From the NCBI GenBank assembly GCA_029582155.1, contig CM055905.1:8212995-8276994 (forward strand): a stretch of 64,000 bases of DNA. Reading direction: 5' to 3'. Both the position numbers and the translations under genes were made by a program. Position 1 is the stretch's first letter; the number at the start of each line of letters is the position of its first letter. Under the pieces are notes generated by a model. It saw nothing but the letters and a program-made list of their open reading frames with translations, searched no databases and had not been told where the DNA came from. The stretch comes from Panopea generosa. Its lineage: Eukaryota; Mollusca; Bivalvia; Adapedonta; Hiatellidae. Positions 1-13,685 of the stretch are shown here, piece by piece.

Positions 1-869
1 TCACTTCAAACCAAATACTCAAAAAGAAACAAATGCCCGTTTCTCGATTAATTAAAATCTAGTATAATATTTTCTTAACTCTTTATTTTAACTTCATAAA
101 CCAAAACCCCGCCATCAACGATAGCAATGGTTAAGAGATAAACAAACATATGGTACGGTTTTCTTTTTTAAAGTAGACATCGTAAATTTTATCAAATCAA
201 GCAGCCCCATATTGAGAACGGCCTTTATTAAACGAGTTTAATAAATGAGCACTCACGACAACATTATGGTTATTAATGAACTTCACTTGTATATAATGTG
301 ACACGAGACCAAACAGTTCAGATAATTCATGGACCATAGATTAAACCTTCGGACGCATGTTAATCTTCTAAAACAAATAAAGCCGGAGTGACATACTCGA
401 GTAAGGGATGGTGGTATGCTGAAAACGTACTTCACTTCTGTAATCTACATTATATCGTATGTTTAAATATATCAGATTCAAATGATGTAACCATGTACGT
501 ATGCCCCCGTCGTCCGGAGAATGGGAGAGAGGTAATGAGTTTTACACATAATCAAAAATAATTATCCGTCTGCTCGTCTGTTTGATCGTCCGTCAGAGGT
601 AAAACATGGTTTCTGATTGATAACTTCTGAAGGAATTTATGTATTTATTTATTAATGTTTTGTGTGTACCTGTATAATTACAGGAGTTATGACCCCTTTG
701 CGGGTACAGAATCGGTTTCTGATCAATAACGAGGGCATTCTTGTCAACAGGCACATCTCTACATTTTTTCTTACTGCGTATTTTTTTCTGTATTTATAGA
801 TTACATGCGCACTATAAACTATGTTTAGATCCACTGCCAGGGCCATATGTAGCAGTGTTCTGAAGTAAG
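1..869. other. Left edge, no features recognised
   Basis: AT-rich intergenic-looking DNA without exon, SINE or array. Confidence 0.35.
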
Positions 870-1075
870 CAATAGTGGGGCCCTCCCAGGGGTTTTAGAG
901 ATCTGGGGAACATGACCAATCATTTTTAGATACCTGGGGAACAATGGCTATTACTTTCAGGGATCTAGGGATCAAAGGGCTAATTTTAGAGATCTAGGGC
1001 AAATACTTTTGGGGAACTATGACAAATACTTTTGAGGATCTGGGGACCAATGGCAATTACTTAAAGAGGGACCCA
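870..1075. repeat. Degenerate ~40-bp tandem repeat
   Basis: Five or six diverged copies of a unit containing GATCTGGGGAACAATGGC and TACTTTTGGGG. Divergence is high, so this is an old minisatellite. Confidence 0.5.
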
Positions 1076-1596
1076 TCCTGAGAGGGCCTCAGTAGTATTG
1101 GCTGTACCCTGGGAGACATCGCTCTAGATTTGTAAAAGTTGTAATGAACATCTTTTTGGTATATTAGAGAACGGTTTTGTTTGTTCTTGGTCATGGTTTC
1201 TGGTCGACGTTTTATATAATCTTAATCATCTGCGACGTTTACGTTTCTAAAAGACAAACATCTTGGCAATATGTGCAGAAGTTGGACAAACATACTTTCA
1301 AACCGGTTGATGAGGAAATATTTCACGGCGAAAACCATTGCAATCCTGTCATACAAAACATCTAGTATGCAAAACTAAATATAGAAATACAAACATCTAA
1401 ACGATAATTTGCTAAACTACTATGGAAATCAACCAATCACAAACTGTATCAGAATCCCGTAGCATTCTATTTTTTTTTCAAAGAAGAAAGTGTCAAAATG
1501 TTTGCCTTTTACAAACTGAGTTAGCGTCGAGGATGAACAAGACGTTAAAAACGCTAAAGTGCAAGTAACTAGCCAACTTCGCGCATATTAAAAGTT
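1076..1596. other. No features recognised
   Basis: AT-rich, no element recognised. The short frame at 1177-1365 has no family resemblance. Confidence 0.35.
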
Positions 1597-2870
1597 CTGT
1601 CTTACAAGTAGTGACCCTTGTGACCATAATTATATCTTACAAGTAGTTGCCATTGTGACTTAAGTTATATCTGACAGGAAGTGACCTCAAATCACAAGCA
1701 ACATTGCCTGTAAGATATAACTTAGGTCACAAGCGTCATTACCTGTAAAATGTAACTCAAGTCGCAAGCGCCACTATCTGTAAGATATTAATCAGGTCAT
1801 AAGCGTCACTACATGTAAGATATAACTCATATCACAAGCGTCACTACATATAAAATATAATTTTGGTCACAAGCGTCACTACCTGTAAGATATAACTAAG
1901 GTCACAAGCGTCACTACCTGTATTACAGTAATATATAACTCAAGTCACAAGCGTCACTTCCTGTAAGATATAATTCAGGTCACAAGCGTCACAACTTGTA
2001 GAATATAACTCAGGCCACAAACGTCACTACCTGTAAGATATAACTCATACCGCAACCGTTACTACCTGTAAGATATAACTCATATTACAAGCGTCACTAC
2101 CTGTAAGATATAACTCAGGTCACAAGCGTTACTACCTGTAAGATATCTCAGGTCACAAGCATCACTACCTGGATATCTCAGGTCACAAGCGTCATTACCT
2201 GTAAGATATAACTTAGGTCACAAGCGTCACTACCTGTATTACAGTAAGATACAACTCAGATCACAAGCGTCACTACCTGTAAGGTATAACTCAGCTCACA
2301 AGCGTCACTACCTGTAAGGATTGACTAAGGTCACAAGCGTCACTATCTGTAAGATTTAACTGGCGTCACTGCCTGTAAGATATAACTCAGACCATAAGCG
2401 TCACTGCCTGTAACATATAACTCAGACCACAAGCGTCACTACCCGTAAGATTTTACTCAGATCACAAACGTCACTACCTGTTATATATAACTCAGATCAC
2501 AAACGTCACTACCTGTAAGATATAACTTAGGTCACACGCGTCACTACCTGTAATATATAACTCAGATCACAAACGTCACTACATGTAAGATATAACTTAG
2601 GTCACAAGCGTCACTACCTGTAAGAAATAATTCAGGTCACAATCGTCACTACCTGTAAAATATAACTCGGGTCCAAGCGTCACTTCCTGTAAGATATAGG
2701 TATAACTTAGGTCACAATCGTCACTACCTATAAGAAATAACTTAGGTCCAAGCGTCACTACCTGTAAGAAATAATTCAGGTCACTATCGTCACTAACTCA
2801 GGTCCAAGTGTTACTACCTGTAAAATATAACTTAGGTCACAAACGTCACTACCTGTAAGATATAACTCAT
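1597..2870. repeat. 35-bp minisatellite with inverted 5' end
   Basis: About 34 direct copies of a unit containing AGGTCACAAGCGTCACTACC and TGTAAGATATAACTC (from about 1690). They are preceded at 1597-1685 by about 2.5 copies in the opposite orientation (TCTTACAAGTAGTGACC). Several units are shortened or partly duplicated. Confidence 0.9.
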
Positions 2871-3329
2871 TAATCCGTCAAAATGTCCCATTATGGCTTA
2901 GTCCAATACAGTTACAACCAAATATGTCTTAAGCAGCCACTGATGAGAAAGAGCAAAAATGACCCCCTAAAACTACTAAAAACAAGTTGATTGAAACTAA
3001 AATTATAAAAATGATAAATAGAAATTGTGTATGTTTAAGACAAATTATTGTTTAATAGAGGTGACCACTAACACAGGTTTTCTTCTACTATAATAACAGA
3101 TTTGACTGATATTCATCAGTAAGGTGGAACAGTATAATCACGTGACTTTCGCAAGTTATTATAAATTGTCTCAATACCAATAACATGTACTTCTCACTAG
3201 CTTGGGTGCTAGTCCAGGTGAGTCCAAACATTTTATTTGAGAAAGAAAGTTTGCCCGTTTCTGTTCAGAATGGATGAAGACCCTTCTCAGATTCACATAC
3301 TTGTAGATTTATCTGAGGTATTCCGCCTT
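2871..3329. other. No features recognised
   Basis: AT-rich, no element recognised. Confidence 0.35.
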
Positions 3330-3575
3330 CGAAACACCGGACATGGTTAGCGCAGTCGGTATTACGCCGTGCGGCCAGAGTCGTCGTGGTGACATATACG
3401 ACATTGCGGCTCTTTGCCATTCGCCTCTCACTGCTGATTTAAGTGGGGGGAAATTATCAGTCCCTTGCGAATTTGAGTGTACTTGAATGCTGGTTAACCG
3501 TCTAGGATCCCAGAAAAAATATATTTTTTTAGCCCTTGATGTCATAAAAATGACACTAAATTTTCAAACAAATAA
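3330..3575 (+). mobile_element. SINE-A copy
   Basis: The tRNA-like head GGTTAGCGCAGTCGG is followed by the SINE-A body (CATATACGACATTGCGGCTC, CATTCGCCTCTCACTGCTGA, GGATCCCAG) and the tail TAGCCCTTGATGTCATAAAA with ACACTAAA. Confidence 0.65.
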
Positions 3576-3835
3576 ATCAAACATTCTATTTACCTAATAC
3601 CAGTTTGACAATAATATACAGTTAAAGGCTGTTGTCAAAGACTATCTATTTACACGCCGAATATTTTTCGTCTGCCATGCATAATCTATTTGTGAACTCG
3701 TATTTGTTAACAGCTAAACGGTTGGTCGAACCGCTAAATCTCGATAAATACTCGGTGCATTATTAACACCAGAACATAGACTCAAACATAGTTATATAAA
3801 AAAAACTGCAGCACACATATAACGAGCGAACAAAA

Positions 3836-4140
3836 ACACTAGTGATGTATTTAATTACATACAACGGACTCTGTAGTTGCAGTCTCGTGTCCACTTCGCA
3901 TATGGGAGATTTGGGTTCAATTCCCGGTCGGGTCATATTAAAGACTGAAACAATTGACACAAGAGGCTTCCTCGTTTGGCATTCAACATTACGATATATT
4001 TTAGGACTGGTCGGCCCGGTGTCAGTATAATGTGATCGGGTTGGATATCTTGTCATGTGTCTGCGGCATAATACGCAATTGTTGTTATACCTTATATTCG
4101 ATCTCAAACAGACACCTTTGTGATATGCCTGAATACAATA
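3836..4140 (+). mobile_element. SINE-B copy
   Basis: Box B-like GGGTTCAATTCCCGGTCGGG followed by the SINE-B core (GAGGCTTCCTCGTTTGGCAT, GTGTCAGTATAATGTGATCG, GTGTCTGCGGCATAATAC). It compares directly with 16418-16655. Confidence 0.65.
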
Positions 4141-4214
4141 TAAAAAATATAGTTAAAGCGAAAATAAACCCCATACGTACTAGCACATCAAAGTATAGTT
4201 TTGACATATTTTAT

Positions 4215-4395
<181 letters not shown>

Positions 4396-5172
4396 GTGTA
4401 AGTATCAAAGTATTACAAGTGTCACCAGATTTTATTCAAGTGGCTCCAAACAACTCACTAAACAACGCAGTATGCATAACACTGACATGGAATCTCATCT
4501 TAACCAATGACGAGTAAATACATATAAACGGTCGCAACAAACGGAACTCGCCCGTGTTGCTATGACTCCCTGCTGGACCAGACAAGACATGGCAGCGCGG
4601 GATAATTAATCAGATGTTGGGTTCACCGATCCAACGTTATCTAACATGATCCAAGCATTGTCTTTATTTTATAAAAGGTCCTTCTAATCTCCAACCAGTT
4701 GTGGCAAAGGCTGCATTATAAGTATACGCAGGGCCTATTGCTCTATACTCGTGGTGTAACAAGATACCGCCGCTCAATTGAAGATCTTGTATTTGAATTT
4801 AAATTGGTATACATTATTTTATTTATACGGTTAGATATGGATAGATTTAAAGTTTAAAAAGACATTGTATTGTTTTACTGTGTATATTAAGAAGTAATTT
4901 TTTTTTGATAAGGAATAATAGTTCACAATGCAGAGTGGCACTGTTAAGTGAAATTTTTAAAATTAAACTGAATAATTGTGTTAGTTAAAAAGTGGATGGG
5001 AGGGTAGATAAGAAATAAAATAAGATAAATCATTAAAGAATTGCGTAAAATTAAATCGAGCTTGGATTTGTAGGAGATATCAGAACAGTGGACATAGTGT
5101 TTCTGGACGTTCATTCAGTCCGGCTTGTTCAATTAATTTGAAAATAAAAACAGCGTTGATTTGATAATACAA
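4396..5172 (+). other. Region upstream of gene 1: no gene seen
   Basis: AT-rich sequence presumably holding the promoter and 5' UTR of gene 1. I found no convincing TATA box, CpG cluster or other core element. Confidence 0.4.
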
Positions 5173-5454
5173 ATGGCGGCATCTGCGATGGACTGGGTAG
5201 AGGTGCAAAAAGACGTGGAAGAGAAACTTCGACAAAAACCCGCCGACGACGTAAAAAAGAAAATTGTAATACCAAACCCAGTACCTGTCGGAAACCACCT
5301 AGCACATTTTATCCGTTCCATACATTGGAATTCAAAAGGAATGTTGCCGTCGACCGCCGGCTCTAAGCGGTCCTACGACAAATATAAGACCGTTACGGGT
5401 TTGTCGTTTCAGGGTCCCGACGGATTTGACATACGGCCCGGAGAGGCTTCTGGG
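5173..5454 (+). CDS. Gene 1, main first coding exon (exon 1 of 8)
   Basis: First coding exon of a 35-kb split gene encoding an unrecognised 421-residue protein. The ATG at 5173 (reading MAASAMDWVEVQKDVEE) is chosen because an in-frame TAA lies at 5134-5136. The exon encodes 94 residues and ends at TCTGGG|gtaggt in phase 0. The translation is rich in Lys, Glu and Asp at the start and has a PNPVPVGNHLAHFIRSIHW segment around residues 38-56, with no signal peptide or membrane segment. The exon is clearly richer in G+C than its flanks, as expected for coding DNA. It joins in frame to 17487-17546. The eight exons sum to 1266 nt (422 codons with stop) with every junction phase matching, which is the main support for the model. 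The product is probably an intracellular protein of unknown function; I could not place it in a family. Confidence 0.8.
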
Positions 5455-6020
5455 GTAGGTGTTTGTTTTTTTATATTTACATTTGTTATCGCATCGAATA
5501 TATTAAAATGGTAGTGCTATGTAACTACATGAACATGTTCGTGCTTAATAACTGGTATAACTTGTCGGGCTATAGTATCCGAATGTGAAGTCGCGGGTCC
5601 GAGTACCACTAAGACCACAATACCTTGGCGGTAGCCAAAATTATTCATCGTTCAATCAATGTTTTTTATCATTTACCAAAGTACATCGGCAAACTACATA
5701 TTAGTCAGTTTCGTTCGGGACGAAAGAACACGGACACCGAGTAGTCTGGTTAAAAAATGATATCACAACCCAGGAATATAATATCTATACATTGTATAAA
5801 TCTATTTCCCTGTACATGTTGTTCGTTTCCCGGGCCATATGCATATCTTTCTCCGACCAGATTGCTCCCAAATATAATATACATACGTGTAGTTACGTTA
5901 TTGTAACATCGATCAAAATATAACTTTAAATATAAATAAATATCTGCAAGGCGGGTAAATGGAATATAACAAACGTTACTAAATGCAGTGATTTATAAGA
6001 TACAATGCATATTTGGATGT

Positions 6021-6545
6021 AGACGGTGCAATACTAGTTAAACAGACCAGTATGTAAACGGTGCAATACTAGTTAAACAGACCAATCTAGTCTGTAAACG
6101 GTGCAATACTAGTTAAACAGACCAGTCTGTAAACGGTGCAATAATATTTAAATATACCAGTCTGTAAACGGTGCAATAATGTTTAAATATACCAGTCTGT
6201 AAACGGTCTGTAAAGGGCGCAATAATGTTTAAATATACAAGTCTATAAACGGCGCAATAGTGTTTAAATATACCAGTCTGTAAGCGGCGCAATAGTGTTT
6301 AAATATACTAGTCTGTAAACGGTCTGTAAAGGGCGCAATAATGTTTAAATATACCAGTCTATAAACGGCGCAATAGTGTTTAAATATACCAATCTGTAAA
6401 CGGCGCTATAGTGTTTAAATATACCAGTCTGTAAACGGCGCAATAATGTTTAAATATACCAGTCTGTAAACGCAGCAGTAGTGTTTAAAAATACCAGTCT
6501 GTAAACGACGCAATAATGTTTAAATATACCAGTCTGTAAACGCAT
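6021..6545. repeat. 35-bp minisatellite in intron 1
   Basis: About 15 copies of a unit containing CCAGTCTGTAAACGGCGCAA and TAATGTTTAAATATA. The first three or four units carry ACTAGTTAAACAGAC instead, so there are two monomer classes. Some units carry a duplicated CTGTAAA. Confidence 0.9.
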
Positions 6546-6800
6546 TATTCGGTAATTGGCTACACAACAGATACTATCGTCGTTAAACACAGTGGCCTTT
6601 ATAATAAACCGACAATAATTGTGTCTTCTGACTAAAGATCTGATCACAAATGCCTGATAGTTACTATATTCTGATAGTTTAAAGTAGGTAATTGGCCGGT
6701 ATGATTTGTTTAAAACCTTTATGTGTATTATTTCATTGTAAAAGCAACACATTATATAGTCATATTATTATGTAACGTGTTTAATTAAATGCCACGTTTG

Positions 6801-6802
<2 letters not shown>

Positions 6803-6865
<63 letters not shown>

Positions 6866-6890
6866 AGGGAGGGAGGGAGGGAGGTTTAGG
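6803..6890. repeat. (GA)n and (GGGA)n
   Basis: A perfect GA tract of about 57 nt followed by about six GGGA units. Confidence 0.9.
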
Positions 6891-6899
6891 GAGGGAGAG

Positions 6900-7384
6900 A
6901 CTAGATCTCGTAGTTTTGATTACGTATGGCCCCAGTGGTCGTGCATTGAACACATGATCGGGGGTCATGGGCTCGAGTTTCCACCAAGGCTATCATTAAG
7001 CAAGATAACTTATCCGCATATGCTTAGTTTAAAAGAAGACAATTTATGATTGATAATACTGAAATCTTAATGCTGTATATATATATACACAATACTCAAG
7101 AGGACACGCACATACATGTACTCATATGTTAGGCAATCCGGAATACATTATATATGTATATGTATAATAGTAATGCATAATAATTGAACTACAATCATTC
7201 TGCAAGTAAAGCCTAAACTGCTTCAGTCTATGTAATGTTTCTTTTGGCGGAACCGAAACCGAGACTCAAACTCACGGCTTCATATTGATTTGGTCAGCGG
7301 CAGTATTGGCGTGCAAACAAATAAACAACATATTGTTGCATTTTTTAAATTGGATCTGTCATCAACGTTTTTGTACAATGTATG
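6900..7384. other. Intron 1 stretch with a tRNA-like fragment
   Basis: GTCATGGGCTCGAGTTTCC near 6966 resembles a decayed SINE B-box. The rest holds (TA)n-rich sequence near 7075 and nothing else that I recognise. Confidence 0.3.
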
Positions 7385-8265
7385 TGTAATTCAATGTACT
7401 ATCAAAGGGATACTATGTAATATGTGTGTTATACCGCCAGAGGGTACCATACAAAGTATTTGTCATACCGTCCGAAGGTACCGTACAATATATGTGTTAT
7501 ACCGTAAAAGAGATATTGTGTAATGTGTGTGTTATATCGTCAGTAGGTACTGTACATTGTATGTGTTATACCGTCAGAAGGTACAGTGCAATGAATTTGT
7601 TATACCGTCAAATGGATACTGTTTAATGCGTGTGTTATACCATCAGTAGGTAGTATACATTGTATGAGTTATACCGTCAGTAGGTACCGTGCAATGTATG
7701 TGTTATACCGCCAGTAGGTACTGTTTAATGTGTTTGTTATACCGCCAGTAGGTACTTCTGAATGTGTTTGTTATACCGTCAGTAGGTACCGTTCAATGTA
7801 TGTGTTATACCGTCAGAAGGTACCGTACAATGTATGTGTTATACTATCAGAAGGTACTGTTTAATGTGTTTGTTATACCGTCAGTAGGTACTGTTTAATG
7901 TGTTTGTTATACCGCCAGTAGATACTGTTTAATGTGTTTGTTATACCATCAGTATGTACTGTGTAATGTGTGTGTTATATCGTCAGTAGTTACTGTTTAA
8001 TGTGTTTGTTATACCGTCAGTAGGCACTGTTTAATGTGTTTGTTATACCGTCAGTAGGTACTGTGTAATGTGTGTGTTATATCGTCAGTAGGTATTGTTT
8101 AATGTGTTTGTTATACCGTCAGTAGGTACTGTTTAATGTGTTTGATATACCGTCAGTAGGTATTGTTTAATGTGTTTGTTATACCGTCAGTAGGTACTGT
8201 TTAATGTGTTTGTTATACCTTCAGAGGGTATCGTTCAATATACGTGTTATACCGTGTGCAATATA
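7385..8265. repeat. 34-bp minisatellite in intron 1
   Basis: About 26 copies of a unit containing ACCGTCAGTAGGTACTGTTT and AATGTGTTTGTTAT. The 5' units are more diverged than the 3' units, as expected when recent amplification happened at one end. Confidence 0.9.
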
Positions 8266-9006
8266 TAGAGTATGCACAGATAGTGCCATGAAATGACATC
8301 AGTTGTGAATTTGAAAACAATATTATTTGAACATTTGCAAAAGGGGTTTGAATGGACAGGCTAATGGTAGATTTAAATTCATGTTTCATTGTCTGTATTC
8401 AACTTGAAATTCACGCTTATATTTTCGGCCTTCAGTATTATAGAGTAACAGATTAAAACACGAACAATCACAATTAAATACAAAATATCAACCCAGCCTC
8501 TAACTGCTGTTAGATAAGATAGTATTCGAACATGTGTCCATGTGACATGTATAATACATTAAGATATAGAACTATTCTGGAAAAGAATCCTTATTTTGCA
8601 TTTCAACATTTTACTGCTTTAACGAAAGGTGAATTAATATTTATTTTTTCTTGATTCGTAAATGAATGAGTTACGCCTCTTTTACGTGAAACATTCACTG
8701 CTCTCTCACAATTTCTTGTTTTCTCTCGTTTTTTATCTCTCATGTTCCCTCTCTTGTCCCCCATTTATTTCACTCTTTCAGTCTTTATTCCTTCTCTGTC
8801 TCCTTGTATAGTGTTACACATCAAAGTTTGTTGATAAAACTCTTTGTTGCCTATGATGTAAGTAAATGTTAATTTGTTCTTTAATGGTATGGCTTTTTAA
8901 ATAACGTTTTTCTCGTCATTCGTCCGTCCGTTTCGCTCACTCGTTTATTAATTCGCTCTTTTATTTATTTATTCCTTTATGTCCTTATCGACTGACTGAC
9001 TGACTG
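8266..9006. other. Intron 1 stretch without recognisable features
   Basis: AT-rich, with a pyrimidine-rich part around 8695-8800. No exon or mobile element recognised. Confidence 0.4.
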
Positions 9007-9436
<430 letters not shown>

Positions 9437-9832
9437 TCTCCATACGCACATTTTCTATCCAGTTCCACAAGCATACATGTAATTATGCGGTATTGTAACC
9501 ACTCGGTTTTTAATCTTTGATCACTTCTATACTCTCCCATTCTCTCCTATTCTTTCAACACGTCTTGTAGGGCGTTACGTTCTGCTCTATGAACAATACA
9601 TTCGGGTATTAGTGCTATAAGTAAGCCGATTAACGCTGGATACATGATCCAGGGAGTAATTAAACAGCATTTAATCTTAAGTATTTTCACTTTCAATCAT
9701 GGAAACAAGGCGGTGAAAAAGTTAACTTATGGAACTAAAATAAAACAAAAAGCGCAATACCATTCGGGTGTCTATGTGTTGTTGTTTTGTGATTGTTTCT
9801 CGACATTTTTGGATTTAAATATATAACACAAA

Positions 9833-9919
9833 ATGGTGTTACCATACGAACTGAGATCGGAGAATGAGTGGCAGCCAACCATTCCAAAGTTCCCGCCGAT
9901 GTCACCACCTGTTTACATG
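9833..9919 (+). CDS. Gene 1, candidate alternative first exon (1b)
   Basis: A 29-codon open segment starting ATG GTG TTA CCA and ending in ATG|gtaacc, a good donor in phase 0. An in-frame TAA lies 9 nt upstream, and no AG occurs in the roughly 80 nt before the ATG, so it cannot easily be an internal exon. The encoded peptide is Pro-rich (for example IPKFPPMSPPVYM), and the segment is GC-richer than the surrounding intron. Phase 0 lets it join either the exon at 17487 or the exon at 30949, both of which start in phase 0. Inference: a second promoter giving a different N-terminus. A chance ATG-to-donor segment cannot be excluded. Confidence 0.5.
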
Positions 9920-10104
9920 GTAACCAATCATGACTTTTATCTATATCTGATTTTTTTTTATTGATTTCAGCTTTGTTTAATCTAACGTCTGCTGTATCGC
10001 CGTTACGTTCTGTTGCCTGGCAATAATAACGCGAGTGTAATTATTATTTACTAGCTGACCAAGCAACTTAAGGCAATGAGTATCTGCAATTCTGGCGGAG
10101 TGAA

Positions 10105-10360
10105 CTATTTCTTTATTTTATTTCTTCCGAGGCTCGAGATAAAATTCTCGAGCTCGTGAAATGAATATCCTAGTCTGACGACACTTTAATGAATCGATAC
10201 ACTTTTTAACAAAAAATGAATAAATATATATATAAAATATCTGCGGCCATATTAGCTAGCCGAAATATGTTTTTTATTTTTTTATTTTTTTATTTCAACC
10301 TAAGGTCGAGATAAAATTCTCGAGTCCGTGAAATGAATCCATGAACTTTTTAAGAAAAAA
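10105..10360. repeat. Duplicated segment with CTCGAG palindromes
   Basis: CTCGAGATAAAATTCTCGAG (10133-10152) is a perfect palindrome except for its centre. It recurs at 10303-10322 (GTCGAGATAAAATTCTCGAG), followed both times by GTGAAATGAAT and later ACTTTTTAA. A diverged tandem or dispersed duplication. Confidence 0.55.
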
Positions 10361-10499
10361 AAAGCAGAGCAAAAATACTTAGTGATAGGCACGAAAAACA
10401 ACAACAACCACGGGTATACGATTGAGATAACACTATTTCGATATCACGTTTTTTTTTACTGGAACCTGTGTTTCGATAAAAAATGTGACACTTATCTTA

Positions 10500-10645
10500 A
10501 CCCCCAGTATTATGTGACTGGGTGGGGTATCATATCATGTGTCTGCAGCATGATACTCCAGTGTGACAGCGCTTAGAATACTGTCTCAAGTAGATAACTG
10601 AAAAATTGTTGAAAGCGACGCTAAACACTATACAACAACTTTATC
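10500..10645 (+). mobile_element. SINE-B 3' part
   Basis: Carries GTGACTGGGTGGGGTATCAT, GTGTCTGCAGCATGATACTC and GTCTCAAGTAG followed by the tail GCGACGCTAAACACTATACA. The head is missing. Confidence 0.65.
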
Positions 10646-10749
10646 TACGTTAATTTAAATAATTTGCGAAAAATCAATTATTATGGGATATGTTTTTCAA
10701 ACATATGTATTTTATATAGATTGTGGAACAAATTCCAACTATACGAATC

Positions 10750-10865
10750 AGTTTCCATAGATGGAACCAGTATCAAGTATGTCCTACTCGCACATGTAAC
10801 ACTATGACCATATCGGGGTTTCGAAGCCACGTGGTTACTCTACCACTGAGTCATATGTTACATAT
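10750..10865 (-). mobile_element. tRNA-headed SINE fragment
   Basis: On the minus strand, an A-box-like CAGTGGTAGAG and a B-box-like GCTTCGAAACCCCG lie about 20 nt apart, with GGAACCAGT on the tail side as in SINE-C. Confidence 0.4.
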
Positions 10866-11153
10866 ATGTCTATTTTGGGTAGTGCTGTCTTAAAGCCTGG
10901 GCACTATGCGGGAATGTCTCTTACCTGTTTATATTACATTGATTACGAAACAAGAGGCATTGTTCAATATTTCGATTTTCTCCTCCATGCACCATGCTAA
11001 ACATGTGTGATTAATTAATCAGTTTATTTTTGGCACGCGATATCGATGCAGTCTATTCCTATTGTAGTTATTAAGACGGAGATGAAGTGAAATGCGAGCT
11101 TTCTTTGTGGGTATGCAGTTTAACATTTACCATTACCATTGTCACGGTACCCG

Positions 11154-11391
<238 letters not shown>

Positions 11392-11640
11392 GTATTCCGC
11401 AGTATTCTAAGCGCTGCCACACTGGCGCATCATGCCACAGACACTGACATGGTATAGGGTACCCCACCCAGTCACATTATACTGTCAACCGGCCGACAAG
11501 ACCCAGAACTATTTTCTAAATACTGAGCGTCAAACGAGGAAGCTTCTAATACCATTTTTCATGTCTTTGGTATGACCCGACCGGGGATCGAACCCACCAA
11601 CGCTCTATCTCAAGACAACCGCTGCGGAAGTGTAATATGT
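11392..11640 (-). mobile_element. SINE-B copy, reversed
   Basis: Reading on the minus strand: a B-box in GGTTCGATCCCCGGTCGGGT, then the SINE-B core with GTCAGTATAATG-like and GTGACTGGGTGGGGTACCC segments and CAGCGCTTAGAATACTGCGG. The tail side continues into the (TGTC)n tract. Confidence 0.7.
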
Positions 11641-13685
11641 TGAAATTTTCGTTTAATCCTAGTAATAAAGATTGGTTTGGATATTGAATATATTTTCATT
11701 CCTGATCTTCTATCATTTTTATCGCTTCATGTTTGTCAACCGCAATTAGTTTGTTAAATTTGTTTACATTGTTGAATTGAAATTTAAAAATAAACAAGGC
11801 AGGAGAGTTTTTTCGTAGTGAATCATTCATTTCACATCTAGATTTGATACAATACTCATACTTGCACTTATAAAGGAGTTTAATATATAATCTCTTAAGT
11901 GTTGAAAAAGTCGTTAAAACACAATTGAAAAAAAACAACACACAATCTAGTGATAAGATAAAAAAACTCTTTGAAACTCTCATCTCGTAAGCTGCGAGAT
12001 TTGATGGACACATCAGATTCTTTGCATTAAAGTAAAAAGTTGTTTGGATAACTGAACGTGTGATTAAGCGATTAGTCCCAATCGTATACAGTTTTGCACC
12101 GGGTAACTCTTAACCGTCGATGACCTTTCACATTTTGTTTAACGATCGTATTGAACAAGGCTACGGTTCACGTATTTCCAATGTAAAAAGCGCTAATATC
12201 GTCAAGCAATGTATACAGTTGCAAATTCTTTGTTTTATTTTGTTTTGTTTTGTTTTTCGAGTGTCATTTATACCTGATTAAATACATCGAGACGCGGAAA
12301 TACGGTATAGAAATGGTCAAAAATATTAGAAAATATAGGCACTGTAAGTATTAAGACACAAACACATACGGGTATGAGCCGGTATACGGACATAATCCCT
12401 CCCGGACAAAATCACTCCCAATCATTTTTGTATAGTTGGACAAAATTCCCCCCGCAAATTTTACAAGCTAGACCAAATGCCTTCTGTGAGGCAGCGTTTT
12501 TTTTCTTGGCAGCAAATTCAGTCTAAATCGAATTATACAGACCGTTAATTTCGTTTCTATTTGATAAAATGGGAATTGCTTCGCTAAATTACGAAATGCA
12601 CCATATTGTCTTACTTTGACATAAAGTGCAATACGTGTATATAAAAAACAGTTTATGTCGGTATTACAAGATAGAAACAATCCAAGGAAATATTTAAAAT
12701 CTATTTTTGCACATTGCATTACGTTAATTTAAATTTTCTAAACTAGTCTGACGTCCGTCTGTAGTTTTATGGCAACTGTTGATAATTTTATTAAACATTA
12801 GATTCAAAATCTGTAGTAGTTTTCGATTACATATTTCCATTTCGTTATATTCTCATATATAAAGGTGTAGTCCATAATGTACTGTGCAGGAATGTAATAA
12901 ACTCATGACATATTTCACTATCGAGGCATTCTTCGGCGTTTTCTGTATTACTTCGGCGTTTTCCGTATTACTCGGCTCTCGTACGTAAAATGCCGAACTG
13001 CTTTCTTGCAGAGCCTTGTATACAATATTTTAGCCACAACTCGCTAATCAATTCAATAATAGATAACTACCCATGTAAGATCCTCTAAGTAAAGTCAGTT
13101 TGGTCAGTGAACGTGAGTAAGATCTACTCCAGCATTGCCACGTGCCCCTTTAATGAAAGATGACGGATTGCCACGCACATTTGATCGATACCACATAACA
13201 CGCAAATTGTGCAGAGCGAAGAAAGTGTCCTAATTGTTAACTATTTATAGCATTTATAGGACTAAAAATAGAAAGAAACATTTTCTCAACGTGCAAGCTG
13301 ATTCCGAGATTTTTTTTCCAGTGTCATTCACAACAATGTAAACATCAAACGATAAATTTCCGCTAAACAATAAAGTACTTGGAGACATGCTGGTTGCCGT
13401 TTGTATGTTTTTCAAAGTCTTTTTAGAATATTTATTAAAATAACTTTAACAACTGTTTGTATTTTAGAACAAGCATGATAAATACTATTGACCATAAAAC
13501 ACAAGCGATGTGACTTTATAGTTTACCACTCCAAGGTAGACAACCCATTGAATGTTATTAACTAAACGAAGTCAGAGTTATCTGATCCTGAAATTTGGTT
13601 GACTGCAATATTGGTAAAAATGAAGTCACTTTCTTGCTCGATAGTAAATGCTAACTATTAATCATATGATGGCTTTAGGTCTAAG
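11641..13685. other. Intron 1 stretch, no features recognised
   Basis: About 2 kb of AT-rich sequence with a short (TTTTG)n at 12232-12256. The open frames here are low-complexity and lack splice sites. Confidence 0.4.

Noticed and set aside
1597..2870. A CRISPR array
   Set aside because: Units are tandem without unique spacers, and the DNA is eukaryotic.
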